This document shows, piece by piece, positions 25,082 to 37,879 of a stretch of DNA of 64,000 nt. This DNA comes from Girardinichthys multiradiatus (lineage: Eukaryota; Chordata; Actinopteri; Cyprinodontiformes; Goodeidae), in NCBI RefSeq assembly GCF_021462225.1, contig NC_061811.1, positions 6,845,663 to 6,909,662 of the forward strand, in the 5' to 3' direction. Under the pieces are notes generated by a model. The model saw nothing but the letters and a program-made list of their open reading frames with translations, was not told the DNA's origin and did no database searches. The position numbers and the translations under genes were made by a program. The number at the start of each line of letters is the position of its first letter. Position 1 is the stretch's first letter.

Positions 25082-25744
25082 AGTGTTTTTTCTTTCAATC
25101 TCACCTACAATTATTTTTTTTAATATATTTACTCTCATCCAAACTGCTTAAAAGGTTTCATTTTGGTTTATTGTATGACGTTTTATGTTCTTGTTCATCT
25201 TTATTTGTTTTGTAGGATGGATGGATGTTTTGTAAAATAAATATGCAGCCGAATCTTTGAGGCATATAGAGTAAACATCCACATAATATAATAGTTGCAG
25301 AATTTTTGACTAAAGCAAGTTGAAGTGGAGAGTTTGTCAGAATAAGAGAAAACTGGACAATTTGTTGTTGGTCTTTTTTTTGTTTTATCATGATTTTAAA
25401 CGAGATGAAAATCAAACCAAATTTCAATTTCCGTACATGTTTTTGACCACAAAAAAAGAAAAACGTCTCAAATTTCAATTTAATGTTTTAAAACTGAAAT
25501 AATATAATCACTTGTTTTGTGTTATTCTGGTGAGAAAATTGAATTATCAAAACATCCCCTGATTGAAAAAAATAAAATGTGGGCTTGCCGTACATGGTGT
25601 TAAACCAGTGTAGACTATAGTGGTTTGTGCATGTTTTAATAACACGCCAAGGAACACACCAGAAGACGGTCTTCTGGCTTTTTGGTGAAAAACTAACATG
25701 CAAACTTCATGGCAAAGCATCTTGCTGAAGGAATGATTTTCTTC

Positions 25745-26142
25745 AGCAGGGATAGGAGAAGATGAATGGAGCTAAAACAGAGCAATCATGGAAAAAATCT
25801 GATAGAGGCTCCAAAAGACTCGAGACTAGGGTTGAAACAATCAGATTAATTGTGATTAATCGATTATTGAAATAATTGTCAACTAATTCAGTAATCAAAT
25901 AATCATTAACTGGAGGATATAGTATCTAAAACATGCCATTTGCCATTATATAGCAATATAATCGTTAGTTGCAGCCCTACTTGAGAATGGGGAGGAGGTT
26001 CACCTTCCAGTAGGACCTTAAACCCACAACCAGAGCTGGTCTGATCTAAATTTAATTGGGAATGCAGTATGTGGCTAGATTTGTAATATGACAAAATGCA
26101 GATATGTAAAAGAGGTGTGAATACTTTTGATAGGCATGGAAT
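25745..26142 (+). mobile_element. Tc1-like relic fragment (copy 4), interrupted by a hAT-type MITE
   Basis: Fragment beginning 'agatgaatggagctaaaaca' and ending 'gtgtgaatacttttgatagg', shared with copy 3. It is split by the 153-bp MITE at 25827-25979. Confidence 0.7.
25827..25979. mobile_element. hAT-type MITE, short copy (153 bp)
   Basis: Starts TAGGGTTGAAAC and ends GTTGCAGCCCTA (inverted ends), with AATCGATTA-rich interior. Flanked by 8-bp CTCGAGAC and CTTGAGAA, a worn target duplication (6 of 8 match) as expected for hAT. Confidence 0.75.
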
Positions 26143-26439
26143 CTAGTATGTTTTTTTTCAAACGTTTTCATGGACCTGTTTTTTGTCTTGCTTATTTCAA
26201 TCCATACGAGACATGAAGATGAGAACAGGTTTTAACAATGTTTGGGGATGCCTATGATTTGATTTAGCTTAGCTTAAAAAGACAGTTTGCAAAGATATAC
26301 AGACAAAATTAATTTAAAAAAAAACTGTCTAATTAAGATTTTTTGCTTTCAAAGAAAATGAAATATCCTGACAAGCTAGGGGAGAGCCGACTGTAAGCAG
26401 TTAGGTATAAGTTTATCTGTCACGATGTGTTTGAGCTGA

Positions 26440-26830
26440 ACCAAAGCAGCTACAGGACATCAGCAGGCGCATCGTGAATGGATATATTTTAATGTTAACT
26501 CACAGGACAACAAAGGAAGCACATGAATCTGGGGGTGGCAACAGTGATGACAACAGAAGCGGCAACAGACGACCCGACAACAAAGGGACAGAAAATAGGA
26601 ACTTAAACACAACTGAGGTGTAAGGAACTACATGGAAAACAGGTGGTTGCATTTAACAGAAACACAAACATGTGTGGATCATTGGCATTACCAGGCTCAG
26701 GGTCTTGTCATGCCTGCAACCCAATAGTCATGCACACATGAAAAGAAACAGAAGATTTATTCAAAGATACAAAATAAAAAGCTAAAACAGTCGTGACATT
26801 GAAAATCCTGTGATATGCTCACATTAAAAT
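26440..26830. repeat. Possible interspersed repeat (partner of 20330-20560)
   Basis: Contains 'gacaacaaaggaagcacatg', 'cccgacaacaaagggacaga' and 'gtaaggaactacatggaaaa'. Similar wording to the 20.3-kb stretch. No coding frame. Confidence 0.35.
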
Positions 26831-26939
26831 CTGCTAAAACATTTGCCGTCTAATATATAACTACCCTTATTGAAGAAAATTAAATAATGTGAAATACTTT
26901 TTTAATTAAAATTCTATACCCAAATTACAGCTGGACAAG

Positions 26940-27305
26940 AAAGAGGGATGGTTGCAACTTCAACAACCTGTTTATTGATTTAGCCAAGGAAGTTGATATT
27001 GCGAATCACACTTGTCTCTTTGACAGGCTTGGCAAAATTGGATGCTCTGATAAATCTCTCTCCAGGTTCTTTAACTGTCTCACAGAAAGAGTTCAGTCTG
27101 AAAAAAGAACAACTTCTCTCTCAGCACCTCCCTGTTACTAAAGGTCTTAATCAAGTAAGACCATGCATTAATCCACATGGATAAATACTTGGTCCCACCC
27201 TTTTCTCCATCTACATTAATTAAATAGCAAATTCTATATTGAATTTATTCATTCATCTTTACACAGATACACATTACCATACTCCACTGGTCCCTCCCCA
27301 GATAT
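26940..27305 (+). pseudogene. Degenerate LINE reverse transcriptase fragment
   Basis: Translated on the plus strand it reads FIDLAKE, then a block like DRLGKIGCSDKSLSRFFNCL, then a frame break at the GVPQGS equivalent, and a worn YADD site (LYTDT). These are the order and spacing of reverse transcriptase motifs of non-LTR elements. Both ends are missing and several stops are present. Confidence 0.7.
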
Positions 27306-27306
27306 A

Positions 27307-27560
27307 CAGTCATATTCAATAAATTAGAATATTATTGAAAAGTTTATTTATTTCAGTAACTCAGTTGACTAAGCGAAACATTATATAGATTAATTACACA
27401 CAAACTGATGTATTCAAGCCCTTATGTCTGTCTATTATAAAGATTTTCCGCTTACAGCTTATGAAAACATTTAAGATTAGAATATTACATCAAAACCAAA
27501 ATATTTATACAGAAATGCGGGCTTAATGAAAAGTATGTTTATTACCTGCTTAAAGATTGT
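27307..27560. mobile_element. Diverged relative of the 46-kb Tc1 inverted repeat
   Basis: After TA it reads 'cagtcatattcaataaattag', then 'tatagattaattacacacaaactga' and 'cagcttatgaaaaca'. These run parallel to the left end of the 46128-47737 element (for example 'agattcattgcacactaact' and 'cagctcatgaaaacc'). No transposase is seen. The right limit is approximate. Confidence 0.65.
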
Positions 27561-29429
27561 TATATTCAAAAGGTACTTTTAATTTGACAAACCAAATTTT
27601 TTAGCCCGTGTTTTGGTATTTGCAGTTGTCTGCATGTTTACTTAGCTATGTTTTTGTTTGTATTTATTTTAAATGTTCCATGTTTTATAGCCCTTTAGCC
27701 CCTGTTCCCTGTAGATGCCCTGACCTTTGCTTGGTTGCAGTGTAAATAAGAACAAATGCCTGGGTAGTTAACGGTTAAAACAAAAAAAAAAAAATGGAGA
27801 AAGAAATAATGACAAGGTGTATTGAACAAACAATTATGGTTACCTTTTCTCATAGAATGGTCTTCCATGCAGGCAGCAACTCTTCTGTGCAGGCAAGCTG
27901 TATGTTCACACCCATTCAGTTCATAATGTTGAATCCACCAAACATTTTAGGATAAATGATACAAGTGAAAAACATTATTCCGGCTTTTCAAAATTGACCA
28001 GAATTTTCTCTTTAAAAAAATCCGTATTAAGAGATGTTAATATAAAGTCGTACTTTAGTCTAATCACAAAATACAAATATTATTTCTTTATTGGCTATAA
28101 GTTATTAATTCAGATTGATGAAACTCAGAAAAAATATTAGTGTTTAGTTGTTGAAGACCCTGAAAAAGCTTTGATGTCCCTGAAAGGCAAGTGGACCTAC
28201 AGTACTTCTCTCTCTCTGCCGTCACATTTTCTTTTTGATTTAATATCATATGTGATAAAATAAAACTGAATCTCAGAATGTAAAAAAATTCTAGCAAAGT
28301 CTCTTAAAGTCACAGTTCTCCACTGTTTTCAACTTGAACTTTACGAAGACGAAGCAATGAGGCGGTGATGACGATGATGGTTTGTCTGTGGGAACATAAA
28401 ATATTCTTCCATGTTCTCTGATCCAAACAATGAGAGCAACAAAAAAAGTACTCAGGGCATTGTTCCCATATTCTGCAAGCCAAAATAACATCACACCCTC
28501 CTACGGTCCTTCCCTCCTCCCTGTCTTCCTTTTTCCCTCTCTTATCTGCCAGAGAAATGAAGCTCAGTCACCTGAGGTGGAGCTGAATGCAGCACGGGGG
28601 GACTTTGCAATGCAAATGCCAGGTAATTACCGGAAAGCTTGGAGAGTGGAAGCATAAAGGTGAAAACAGAGCAGGCAGAGAGAGAGGGAGAGATGAACCA
28701 AGTGCAAGGTTCACATGCCAGTTGATGCTGGATGACTGGGGTGTGCCTGTGAGTTTGAGGAGGCTGTGAGGGAGAAAGAAAAAGGAAAGGATTAGGTAAA
28801 AAGGACTTCAGGGATGTGAAGGAACTACATAAATACAGTAGACACAGGCTGTGTTTATAGATATGCATCTATAAATGTGCTTTCCTCTTAAAAATCAGTA
28901 AATGTAGCATTTCCATAACCTCTACAGAATTGTCATTTTGGAATGAATTAATTTAATTTAAAGGAATTTTTGTGATTGAATGAATGTAGAAGCAGTTTAA
29001 GCTTGAGTGCTTTGGTACACATAGGTAATTTGCCTGATTGTATGTGCATGCTTTCTCACAAGCACTTTCATATAAATGGATGCATGCAGTGGTCACATGC
29101 ATATATTTGTGCTCATAGATGTGTGTTGCAGCAGAGGATTTAGCAAGCATGCCAGCTTGCAGCTGTTTGATTGTCAGAGAGTGAATGTGGAGAGATGTGC
29201 AGATGCGCTTATCAAAGAGATTATAAAATGACCTGGAATTAAACACTGCGGCAGACTTCAACAGGGTATCACTCCATGTTAAGCCTTGTGTTTGATGGGA
29301 GACAGTTGGTAAGCAAGGTCACATCACTGGTATGTGCAGTTTAATTCGATATTCACTTTATGACACTGGTATTTGTTTGTTTGTGAAGATTTAAATAATT
29401 GGTTAGACCAACAAATACTTTACTCATTA
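27561..29429. other. Intergenic, one exon-like stretch
   Basis: No recognisable gene. 28553-28622 looks like an exon (strong polypyrimidine tract and AG, open frame, GTAATT donor) and includes an ATGCAAAT octamer (28610-28617); see the finding on it. Confidence 0.45.
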
Positions 29430-30200
29430 TCTCAAAATACAAAGTTCCTGTCAGATGTTTGCATCCACTCATCACTGGCAATAATTTCATTAATGTTGGG
29501 CTTTTAATGATTTATTTTAACTGTTCTTTTTCCAGAGTTGACGTTTTAAAATTGAAAACTGTAATGCATTTTTTCTTTTTCCAATACACAAAGTGTCAAA
29601 ATTATAAATACAGGCTCAAATATAAATATAAACTCCCAATAAATTTTGAATGTGTATTGGGGGTCATTTTCCTGTTGGATCACCAGTGTGTGTCCACATG
29701 TGTTCTAATTTCCCGTCGGGGATCAATAAAGTATCTTTGAATTGAATTGAATTTCAAGCATCTTCTCCAAACTCGTATCCTCAGATGAAAGAAAATTTGT
29801 CAGGATATTCAAGAACAAATCTTAACATCACTATAGACTGTCCAGGTGATGACTAGGAAAGAGGCCCTTCCCCAAAATAAACATCTTCAAGGTTGACTGA
29901 AATCTGTAGCTGCCCATATGGACAAACCAAAAGGTTTCTGGAGAAAGGTTTTATGATCGAATGAGAAAAAGATTGACTTGTTTGGCCAAAATGTCAAGAA
30001 GTAGTCAAGGGGAGGAACTGGCAAGTATGGTGGTGGTAGAATCATGCTATGGGTCTGTTTGGCTGCTACAGGTTCTGGTGCAGTTTACAAAGTTGATAAA
30101 GAAGGAAGACCACCTCCAAATTGTTTTACTTCATCTCAAAATAATAGCTTGATGGTTGAAACATTAGTACCAAACCTATATCCAAGCTAGCCTTAAGATT
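29430..30200 (+). mobile_element. Tc1-like relic, plus strand, with a LINE tail inside
   Basis: Contains 'ggaaagaggcccttcc', 'ggagaaaggttttatgatcg' and 'aagtatggtggtggtagaatcatg', matching the middle of a Tc1 transposase gene. A LINE tail at about 29690-29757 interrupts it. No intact frame. Confidence 0.65.
29690..29757 (+). mobile_element. LINE 3' tail
   Basis: Reads 'atttcccgtcgg', 'ggatcaataaagtatctttg' and then an ATTGA repeat, the standard 3' end of a fish non-LTR element. Only the tail is present. Confidence 0.7.
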
Positions 30201-30340
30201 CTGAAATGGCCCTGAGATTAACCTCGTTTAAATTTGTGTGTAAAAACCTGGGTCAGTTCTAGGTGCTTAATGATACACAAAAATCAGTTTGGTGCGTTCT
30301 TCAGTTCAATCAAGAAAAACAAATTAAAAGTGGCCACTGT

Positions 30341-30549
30341 GGATGGATGGATGGAGATGGATGGATGGATGGATGGATGGAGATGGATGGATGGATGGAT
30401 GGATGGATGGATGGATGGAGATGGATGGATGGATGGATGGATGGAGATGGATGGATGGATGGATGGAGATGGATGGAGATGGATGGATGGATGGATGGAT
30501 GGATGGATGGAGATGGATGGATGGATGGATGGATGGATGGATGGATGGA
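30341..30549 (+). repeat. GGAT minisatellite with interspersed GGAGAT units
   Basis: About 209 bp of GGAT tetranucleotide units, broken at intervals by an extra AGAT-type hexamer, so that short blocks recur in a higher-order pattern. Open frames on both strands here (MDGWMDG and SIHPSIHP) are by-products of the repeat and not genes. Confidence 0.95.
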
Positions 30550-31924
30550 CATTTCAGAATTAAAAAGATTTAAATTACGTTTTGATGTTTAGACAATCCA
30601 GTTACAAGACGTACTTGAATGCAACATAAAAGCTCAGTAATTGGGAAATCTCCTCTGGTCAGAGGGACTAAGGACAGTACCAGCATGTTGTCAGATTTTA
30701 TATGCATTTTGGACTGGTTGAATTCTGCAGGCAGCTGGATTAGGACTGATTTTTTCACCAGTACCAATAATAATTACCTTTCAGGTGAGTAATTCAGTTA
30801 AGTGCAGATCAAACTACATTCCCTATTGCTGTTGAAAAAAGCATATGCTGACAAAAAGTTCTGGTTCAGCCCACCTTTCCAGCAGAGTATATTGATGGCT
30901 AGGAATCCTCTCTGTTTTGTTTTAGTCACTTTTTAAAGTTTCACTTCATAACATTGCTATGTGTTCTTAGTTGCCTAAATGTTCTGCATTTGTTCAGGTG
31001 TAAAACAGCACAGTATTTCTTTGGTACATGTGCGAACCGAACCAACGGGCCAGTACCGGTTATTTTTGATACATGTACTGTTACACCTCTAGTCAGTACT
31101 GAAATACCAACCAATTTGACTGAGCTCTACTAATTTTGCCAGGGAGAGAAATATTAAGCCGTAACATCTTGAAGATGGCTACACAAGGTGTGTTAAATTC
31201 TACCATGAAAATCATCACTCAAGTTGGATTTTGAATTTTTACTCCACCCCGAAAAAGAAACGTTCAAATAAATTATTAAAAGCCGAAATTAACGTGACAT
31301 TCATGCTGTTCAATAGTGGATGCTGGCATTGCACCTCTATTCACATCTGACCAGAAGTCGTCAACCAGGAAATTGCTTTGGCTGTTAGTGTAATTGTGGC
31401 TTTTCTAAAGTCTCACTTTGACTAATTAGAATAATAAATTATGCCGCCACTGTGTTTTCAAAGGAACCTCTTTCATCTCGCCTAAGCAGGTGGGATTTTG
31501 GGATGGTGAGAAAAAAACAAAGGGTTTGATTGCTCTGCTAAAGCTACAGGCAGTTAGAGGCAATGTTGTGCTCTCTGGGATTATTCACAGACCGGAGTGG
31601 GAAAAGGAAACTTGACAAATTTTGATTCATATGCTTGACTTCACTTGTCATAAATCAGCCGGCTTATTGGAGAATGGGAGGAGATGAGATGAAGGCTTGC
31701 TTGAATGACTTGGAAGGGTGAGGGATTGTTGGACATTGGAGCCTTTCCAAAAAGGCTGCTGTACATTTTAGCCGTTTTCAGCAATTTGTAGCAAATACAT
31801 ACTCTGCATAGGTAATATTCAGTTAGAGTGGAGAACCAAGTCTGATTTGTTTCTCGCTTTAGAGACCCAACACAATTTACAAAGTGAAAAGCATGATGCA
31901 GCAAACAGTGACATGTTAAACATG
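30550..31924. other. Intergenic, nothing recognised
   Basis: Mixed AT-rich sequence. 31420-31660 is repeat-free with several homeodomain-like words; otherwise nothing is seen. Confidence 0.5.
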
Positions 31925-32165
31925 TTGATTCATTTCATTGTCAGAGGTCACCTAATTACTAAAGTTCTCCCTGTGTGTAATTTAATCTCCAGCTGTTCTG
32001 TGAAGGCCTCAGAGATTTGTCAGAGAACATTAGCAAACAAACAGCATCATGGAGACCAAGGAACACAGCAGACAGGTCAGGGAGAAAGTTGTGGAGAAGC
32101 AATTAGGTTATAAAACAAAACAGGATCATGAATTATCTCAAAAGGCAGGCTAACTAGTGTGATTT
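31925..32165 (+). mobile_element. Tc1-like relic fragment with transposase N terminus
   Basis: Reads 'tctgtgaaggcctcagagat' then an ATG at 32049 opening METKEHSRQVREKVVEK, the typical start of this Tc1 transposase family. The frame then breaks. The rest of the element is missing. Confidence 0.75.
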
Positions 32166-33479
32166 AAACTAGTTGTACCTCTGTCATGTGGGCTCACTCC
32201 ACTAACAACTGCACCAACATACAGGGCCTCAGATATGTTGATATTTTGAAGCTAGAGGAGTCACAAATGAGAGTTTTGATGAATGATGGAAAGCATCAGA
32301 AAAATTAGCTTCACACATTAAAGTTTCCCAGAGCTTCCAGGTATGTCCTTAAATGTTGTTCCACTGCTTGTCTGTGTTTGTGTTAAATAAAGCAAAAATA
32401 ATAATAAAACACAGTAACAGTATTATTATTGCCTCTGAAATATTCTCAAACGTAACACATGACTGAACTTAAGTGAAGTGTATTACTGTCAGTTCTGAAA
32501 TGTTTCCGCTCTGAAGAAGAAAGCTGTCACAACCTTTTCTGTTTGAAAGTGATTAAACACTGCATGCTCTCATATTTTTGTGTGCATTCCTCTCATTTGA
32601 CAGTAAGTGAGTCTATGCAGTGTATACTTAGCTTGCCTGTGCCTCTGAGGACAGACTTCCAATTAGTTCTTCACTTTAGACTCATGTAGCATATCGTTTC
32701 ATACTTAGTTTTGCATTTGTTATGCCAGTAGTTCAAATAATCAATTCCATCTATGTAGCCACTCTCGATTTGTCGTCAACATTTGCAGTCGATTTAACGG
32801 ATTATCAAAGTCTGCTGTTCATTCAATGAAAGTACACTCAATGAAAACTGTAGATTTCTCAACATGGAAGGTATAATTAGTCACGTAATGAAGAACCAGT
32901 TGTTGAGATGGATTTTGTTTTTAAGTTTGGGGTTTGAAAATGTCCTAAGAAACAACATTGATGCCCAACCTTCTAACAAAAGATTTAAAAAGATGGACAA
33001 AACGTATGAAACAAAATGTTCCCAGTATCAGACTGGGGTCTCAGTATTGAATATCCTGATCAAATTCTGATACCAGTGGTGGGTCTACTGTCTGTTATTC
33101 TAACGGTTGCGCTCCCAGCAAGCAGTCAAAGCATATCTGGCAGAGCAAATTTTTTAACAATCCAGGTCTATATTTGTTCTCACACTATTTTGATGGTCCA
33201 ACAAATCTGGGATTTCCCAAAAAAACTTGACTTTAAAAGTGAGACTCAACTGCCTGCATCATCTGTTTGTGTCATGTGCAAACAAATGTTAAAGCTATGC
33301 ACATTTAAGTGTAGCTTTGTCAGAGCATAATAGCAACCGTGTCAACCAGTGTTGAAGGGGCATAACAAGAAACAACCGAAACTCCAGTTGGGATGAAATA
33401 TCTGTAGCTGGTCAGAGAGACTGCAGCGTCCTGAACATCATAGGTGGGTTAGTATAATACTGATTGAATGCAGTGTTAT
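32166..33479. other. Intergenic, nothing recognised
   Basis: Unique AT-rich sequence. Two short plus-strand frames (32864-33070, 33016-33330) overlap in different frames and show no motif. Confidence 0.55.
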
Positions 33480-34580
33480 GTAATGGTGTATTGCACCACA
33501 ATCCTGTCCACAGATTCTTCAATCTGAGCTATGGTTCTCTGCAGCTCTTCCAGAGTTACCATAGGCCTTCTGGCTGCTTCTCTGATTAATCCTCTCCCTG
33601 CCTGTCAGTTTAGGCAAGGAGAGGATCGTAAGCCATACCATGTCCTGGTAGGTTTGCAGTTGTGCCACACCATTTCCATGTTCAGATGATGGATTGAACA
33701 GAACTCCATGAGATGTTCAAAGCTTGGAATTAGGGCTGAAACAAATAATCGGATTAATCATGATTAGTCGATTTTTAAAATAATCGTCAACTACTGTATT
33801 AATCGAATAATCGTTAACTGGAGTATACAGACTCTAAATTATGCCATTTGCTCCATTAACAACCCACTAAGAGCAGTAATTAGGACAAAATCATACAAAA
33901 AAATAAATACATTTTTTATTTAAGATGAAAAACCTTTCTTTTTTGGTAAATATGCTCAATCCAGAACTCCTCAAGTGGCATAGCTGTTGCTTCACCTGGT
34001 TCAAATTCTGTAAAAAATCCCCTACTAAGCATCTTTTGCTATCAGATATTAATCCATTAATCGAAATAATCAACAGATTAATCAATTATCAAAATAGTCG
34101 TTAGTTGCAGCCCTACTTGGGATATTATTTCATAACCTAATAAACTTCTCCTAAAACTTTCTCGCTGGCCTATCTGTTTTGGTCCATGATCTGCACAATC
34201 CTGTTTTTTTAACTAAGGTTATTTAACAAACCTCTGAGGCCTTCACTTCACGCTACATTTATACAGAGATTAAATTACAGATAGGTGGACTATATTTGCT
34301 AAATAGGTGACTTTTGAAAGCAGTTGTTTGGTTAGGATTTTAGGGTATCATGGTAAAGGGGGGCTCAATACGTTTGCATGTGATACTTTTCATATGTTTA
34401 TTTCTAAAAATGTTAACAACCATGAGAGCAACCATCGTTTTCCTTCTACTTCATATTTGTGGTCTTTACCCTGTGTTGGTTTTTCACTAAAAAATCTCAA
34501 GTTAATATTTAAGGTTTGTGGTTGTAAAGTGACAAAATGTGAAAATGTTCAGGGGGTGTGAATACTTTTGCACAGCACTG
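33480..34580 (-). mobile_element. Tc1-like relic (copy 5), interrupted by a hAT-type MITE
   Basis: The minus-strand element is seen on the plus strand as 'ctgcagctcttccagagtta', 'ttgcagttgtgccacaccat', 'gatggattgaacagaactcc', then after the MITE 'aataaacttctcctaaaact' and 'cagagattaaattacagata'. Ends near 'gggtgtgaatacttttgcac'. Confidence 0.82.
33731..34115. mobile_element. hAT-type MITE, longer copy (385 bp)
   Basis: Inverted ends TAGGGCTGAAAC and GTTGCAGCCCTA. Flanked by CTTGGAAT (33723-33730) and CTTGGGAT (34116-34123), an 8-bp target duplication with one mismatch. Removing it restores the Tc1 relic sequence 'caaagcttgg-gatatt'. No coding capacity. Confidence 0.88.
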
Positions 34581-37500
34581 AATGTGAAACAAGCAGACAG
34601 AGAACATCCAGCTGAAACAAGAAAAAAAAAAACCTAAGCTGGATGCTGCTCCATAATGTCGGTCCACTTCCTCTCCCGCCTGCTGCAGCCATGCTAAGAG
34701 CGGCGGGGCTAAGCTACTATTGCCCTACATACAGCCTAAACAGCAGATTAGCGACTGTCCCTCTAATCCCATGCACCGGGGCATGTGGCACTGTCACCAT
34801 GTATGAACCGCCCAATCACCCACCACCACTGTCACACCCCCCTGCTGGGCTGTTACTCGTGTAACACCCCCCCCCCTAAATCCAGACGACAACAGCTTCT
34901 CTTCCTGGTTTCAGTTAGTAATTTTGGTTTTTTATTTTACTTCGATCTGCGAGAAAGCTTGCAAAAAGCAAATATATTGAAAACCTGACTAAATTTGCTT
35001 CTCTTCTTCCCCCCCCTGCCCCCCCCAAACACACATCCTCTCCCAATTTTGACCTCCTCATGACCACCTGGCGTCATTGCACAGCGTCCTTCAGTCCCTC
35101 GGCCTTACCTAAACCAGCAGACCTGAGATTAGGGTTAATCTGGACCTTGTGTCATCCTCTATCCATCCACCTCCCCCCACAGCTCCATTCTTTCCACCCT
35201 ACCTCCCTTCCTATGCTTTACCAAAGAGGCTTTGGTTTAAAATCCTTTATTTGCAAACCCCCACTCCCATTGCAGTGTCTTTCAGCATGCTGCCAACTGC
35301 AACTTTTCCTCCCGCACCACGTCCTCAGCCAATCCTCAAACAGACACTGGGAGAACCTGTCCCCAAGCTATGAGATGCTTTCAAAGGCTTTTTTTACTGT
35401 TTCTCTTTTCTGTCAGAATAAGTATGAAATCAGGCTAAAACCTTCTGCAGAAATGTGCTAAAATACAACGATGAATCTATTCATTTATACAAAGTTACAT
35501 TAAGACTTGCTTCCTTTTACATCTGAGTTTAAGAATGCTTTTAATTCACATATACTTTGGGCTTAGATGGGTATAACTAAAGAATTCATTCCCCCCATCT
35601 TCGCTCCTGATCAACACTACGTTGTAAATTCAGTGATGTATGTTCTAGCCGGAGGACTGAGTGAAGCCATGAAGGCCTGTCTTGGATGAAGGCTTTTATA
35701 TTAGGTGGAGAAAGAGAGAGCAAAGATGCACAAAGAAAGGAGACAAAAAAGAGGCGAAGACACAAACTGCTAATGCTCCCTTTCTTTTTCTTTTCTTTTT
35801 TTTGTCTGTGGAAGTAAATGGCAAATTCCCCCTCAAGCAACGTCTCCCATCAAGAGTTGAAAGGCCAAACAAAAAAACCCTCACAACATTTGGCTGACGG
35901 ATACTAGTAGGAAAGAAGAATTAAAGTTGCAGCGGAAGTGGCGGCCGATGTAGGCCAGCGAGGATGAAAAAGGAGACTTAAATGTAAGGAAAAAAAAAAG
36001 GCCCTTGAGCATAAGAACCTGAATGAAATGATGCTTTCATGATAAAACAGCATGCAGAATGTCATGGAATCATCACAAGATGAACAGCTCACAATGTTAA
36101 TATACAATTCCTTGTGTAGTTGTAGTCAATTTGCTTAGCAGTGTTTAATTTATTCACACAACTCAATGTGTGTGTGCTTCTAATTGAAAAGATTGAATAC
36201 ACACTTGAAAATACCTATTTCTAATGACACCAACGTGTGGTTTCTAGCAAACCAGAAGTTCCTCAATCTGTTGGGCTTTTATGAAAAACACTATAAAACA
36301 TCAACAAAAAAGCACAGACATGGAACAATCATTGTAAATTGCACCCCTCCTCGTGTAGAGCTAGGAACAGGATGCTGCAGGTCTCCCAAAGGCGGTAGCA
36401 ATGTGGATCCCTAGGAGTGATTGACGAAAAGGGAGATCACCCACTGAGGGATGGAAAATATAAAGAGTCATAGAGGAGAAACGAAGAGTGTTCGAACTGG
36501 TTGCGTAAAGATGTCCTCAGAGAGCAAGAAGGAGAGAGCAGGCAATGTGGTTAATGGATGTAAATTAATTGCTGTCATGTGGATTCTGATCTCAATAAAT
36601 CAGGGGTCAGTGTGGTCTCTTGTGCCATCGCTCCATCACTGGGATTCTGCAGGAGGAAAGCCAGATCTGACACACAGAGATGCATAACTCACAGCTGGAT
36701 GCATACAAAGATGGTAGAAAATTTGACTTTTTGGATGGAAATTAAAAGTAAACATACAGATGGAAATAAATATTGCCCCAAAGAACAAACTAAACAAAAC
36801 AAAAGAAAACTAAACGTGAAATAAAAGTGTATGAATAATATGAAGTTACTGCGGTTCGCCAGGAGTGTGTTGAGATATTTTGGATGTCGAGTCCTCTTAT
36901 CGCAGGGATTTTTTAAAAATGCACCACAAGTCACGGCAGAATGCTAGATGCCAACTGGTGCAGACCTAACTGGGTTATAAATGCAACATGTCTCAATAAA
37001 TTAGCAATGCTTATTATTAAAAATTACCAGTGTGCTTTCTGCTTAGCTAGGCTTCAAAATTGATTTACCTTATTTTTTTCAGTCTATATATGACCATCTC
37101 AAAGACATCCTGTTAGGAGAAGGGCTCTGACAATTATGACACCATCTATTTTATTTACAAATCATACAATGAAATAAAAAAAGTGTTTAAAAAGGCTACA
37201 ACATCCCACAGATTAAATTCAGAACAATAAACTGTCCACGCTGAAGTTAACATTTTTATATTTAATTCATAGCCACTTACAGAAAAGCATGCCTTATTTT
37301 GTATACGATACAATATGCCTTCTTTGATAACATATGCCCCAAAGCAAATCACTCATGTTCAAACAATAATATATGAATGCAAGCGAAATGGTGCAAAATG
37401 GGAAGTAGGTCACGTAGCAATTTATTTGACAAAAAGGGGATGGGGGGTGGGGAACTGGGACAGGGTGTAAGCAGAGGCAGAAGGAGCAATTTGGGACCAC

Positions 37501-37875
37501 AGATCAGATGTTAGGAGGTCGAGTGTGCAGGAGAAAGTGTTCGACCCTGGAAGACAAGTTGCAAATAGTTAACGTTCATTAGATAAGTGTTTGGGCTGGC
37601 GTGAAGCTGAAACAATAAGCTCGGCATGAAGTCTCTCTCACTCACACACACACACACACAACAAATAAAGCGTGCTTACTTATCAAAGGCTTCATTGTCT
37701 ACTCTTGTTCAATTTATACCAATTTCGCAGCGTTGCGTCGATATTGCACATCAGCACAACTGACAGAGAATTTTAGCAACATTGATCAGCTATCAATGAA
37801 CAGCCCAACAACCTCTGCTTATAAAACTACACGCACATACATGTGCACGAATACATGTCCCCACACACATGCACA

Positions 37876-37879
<4 letters not shown>

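Noticed and set aside
30310..30592. Overlapping open frames of about 80-109 codons on both strands (MDGWMDG and HPSIHPS types)
   Set aside because: They are the translation of the GGAT minisatellite and have no independent support.
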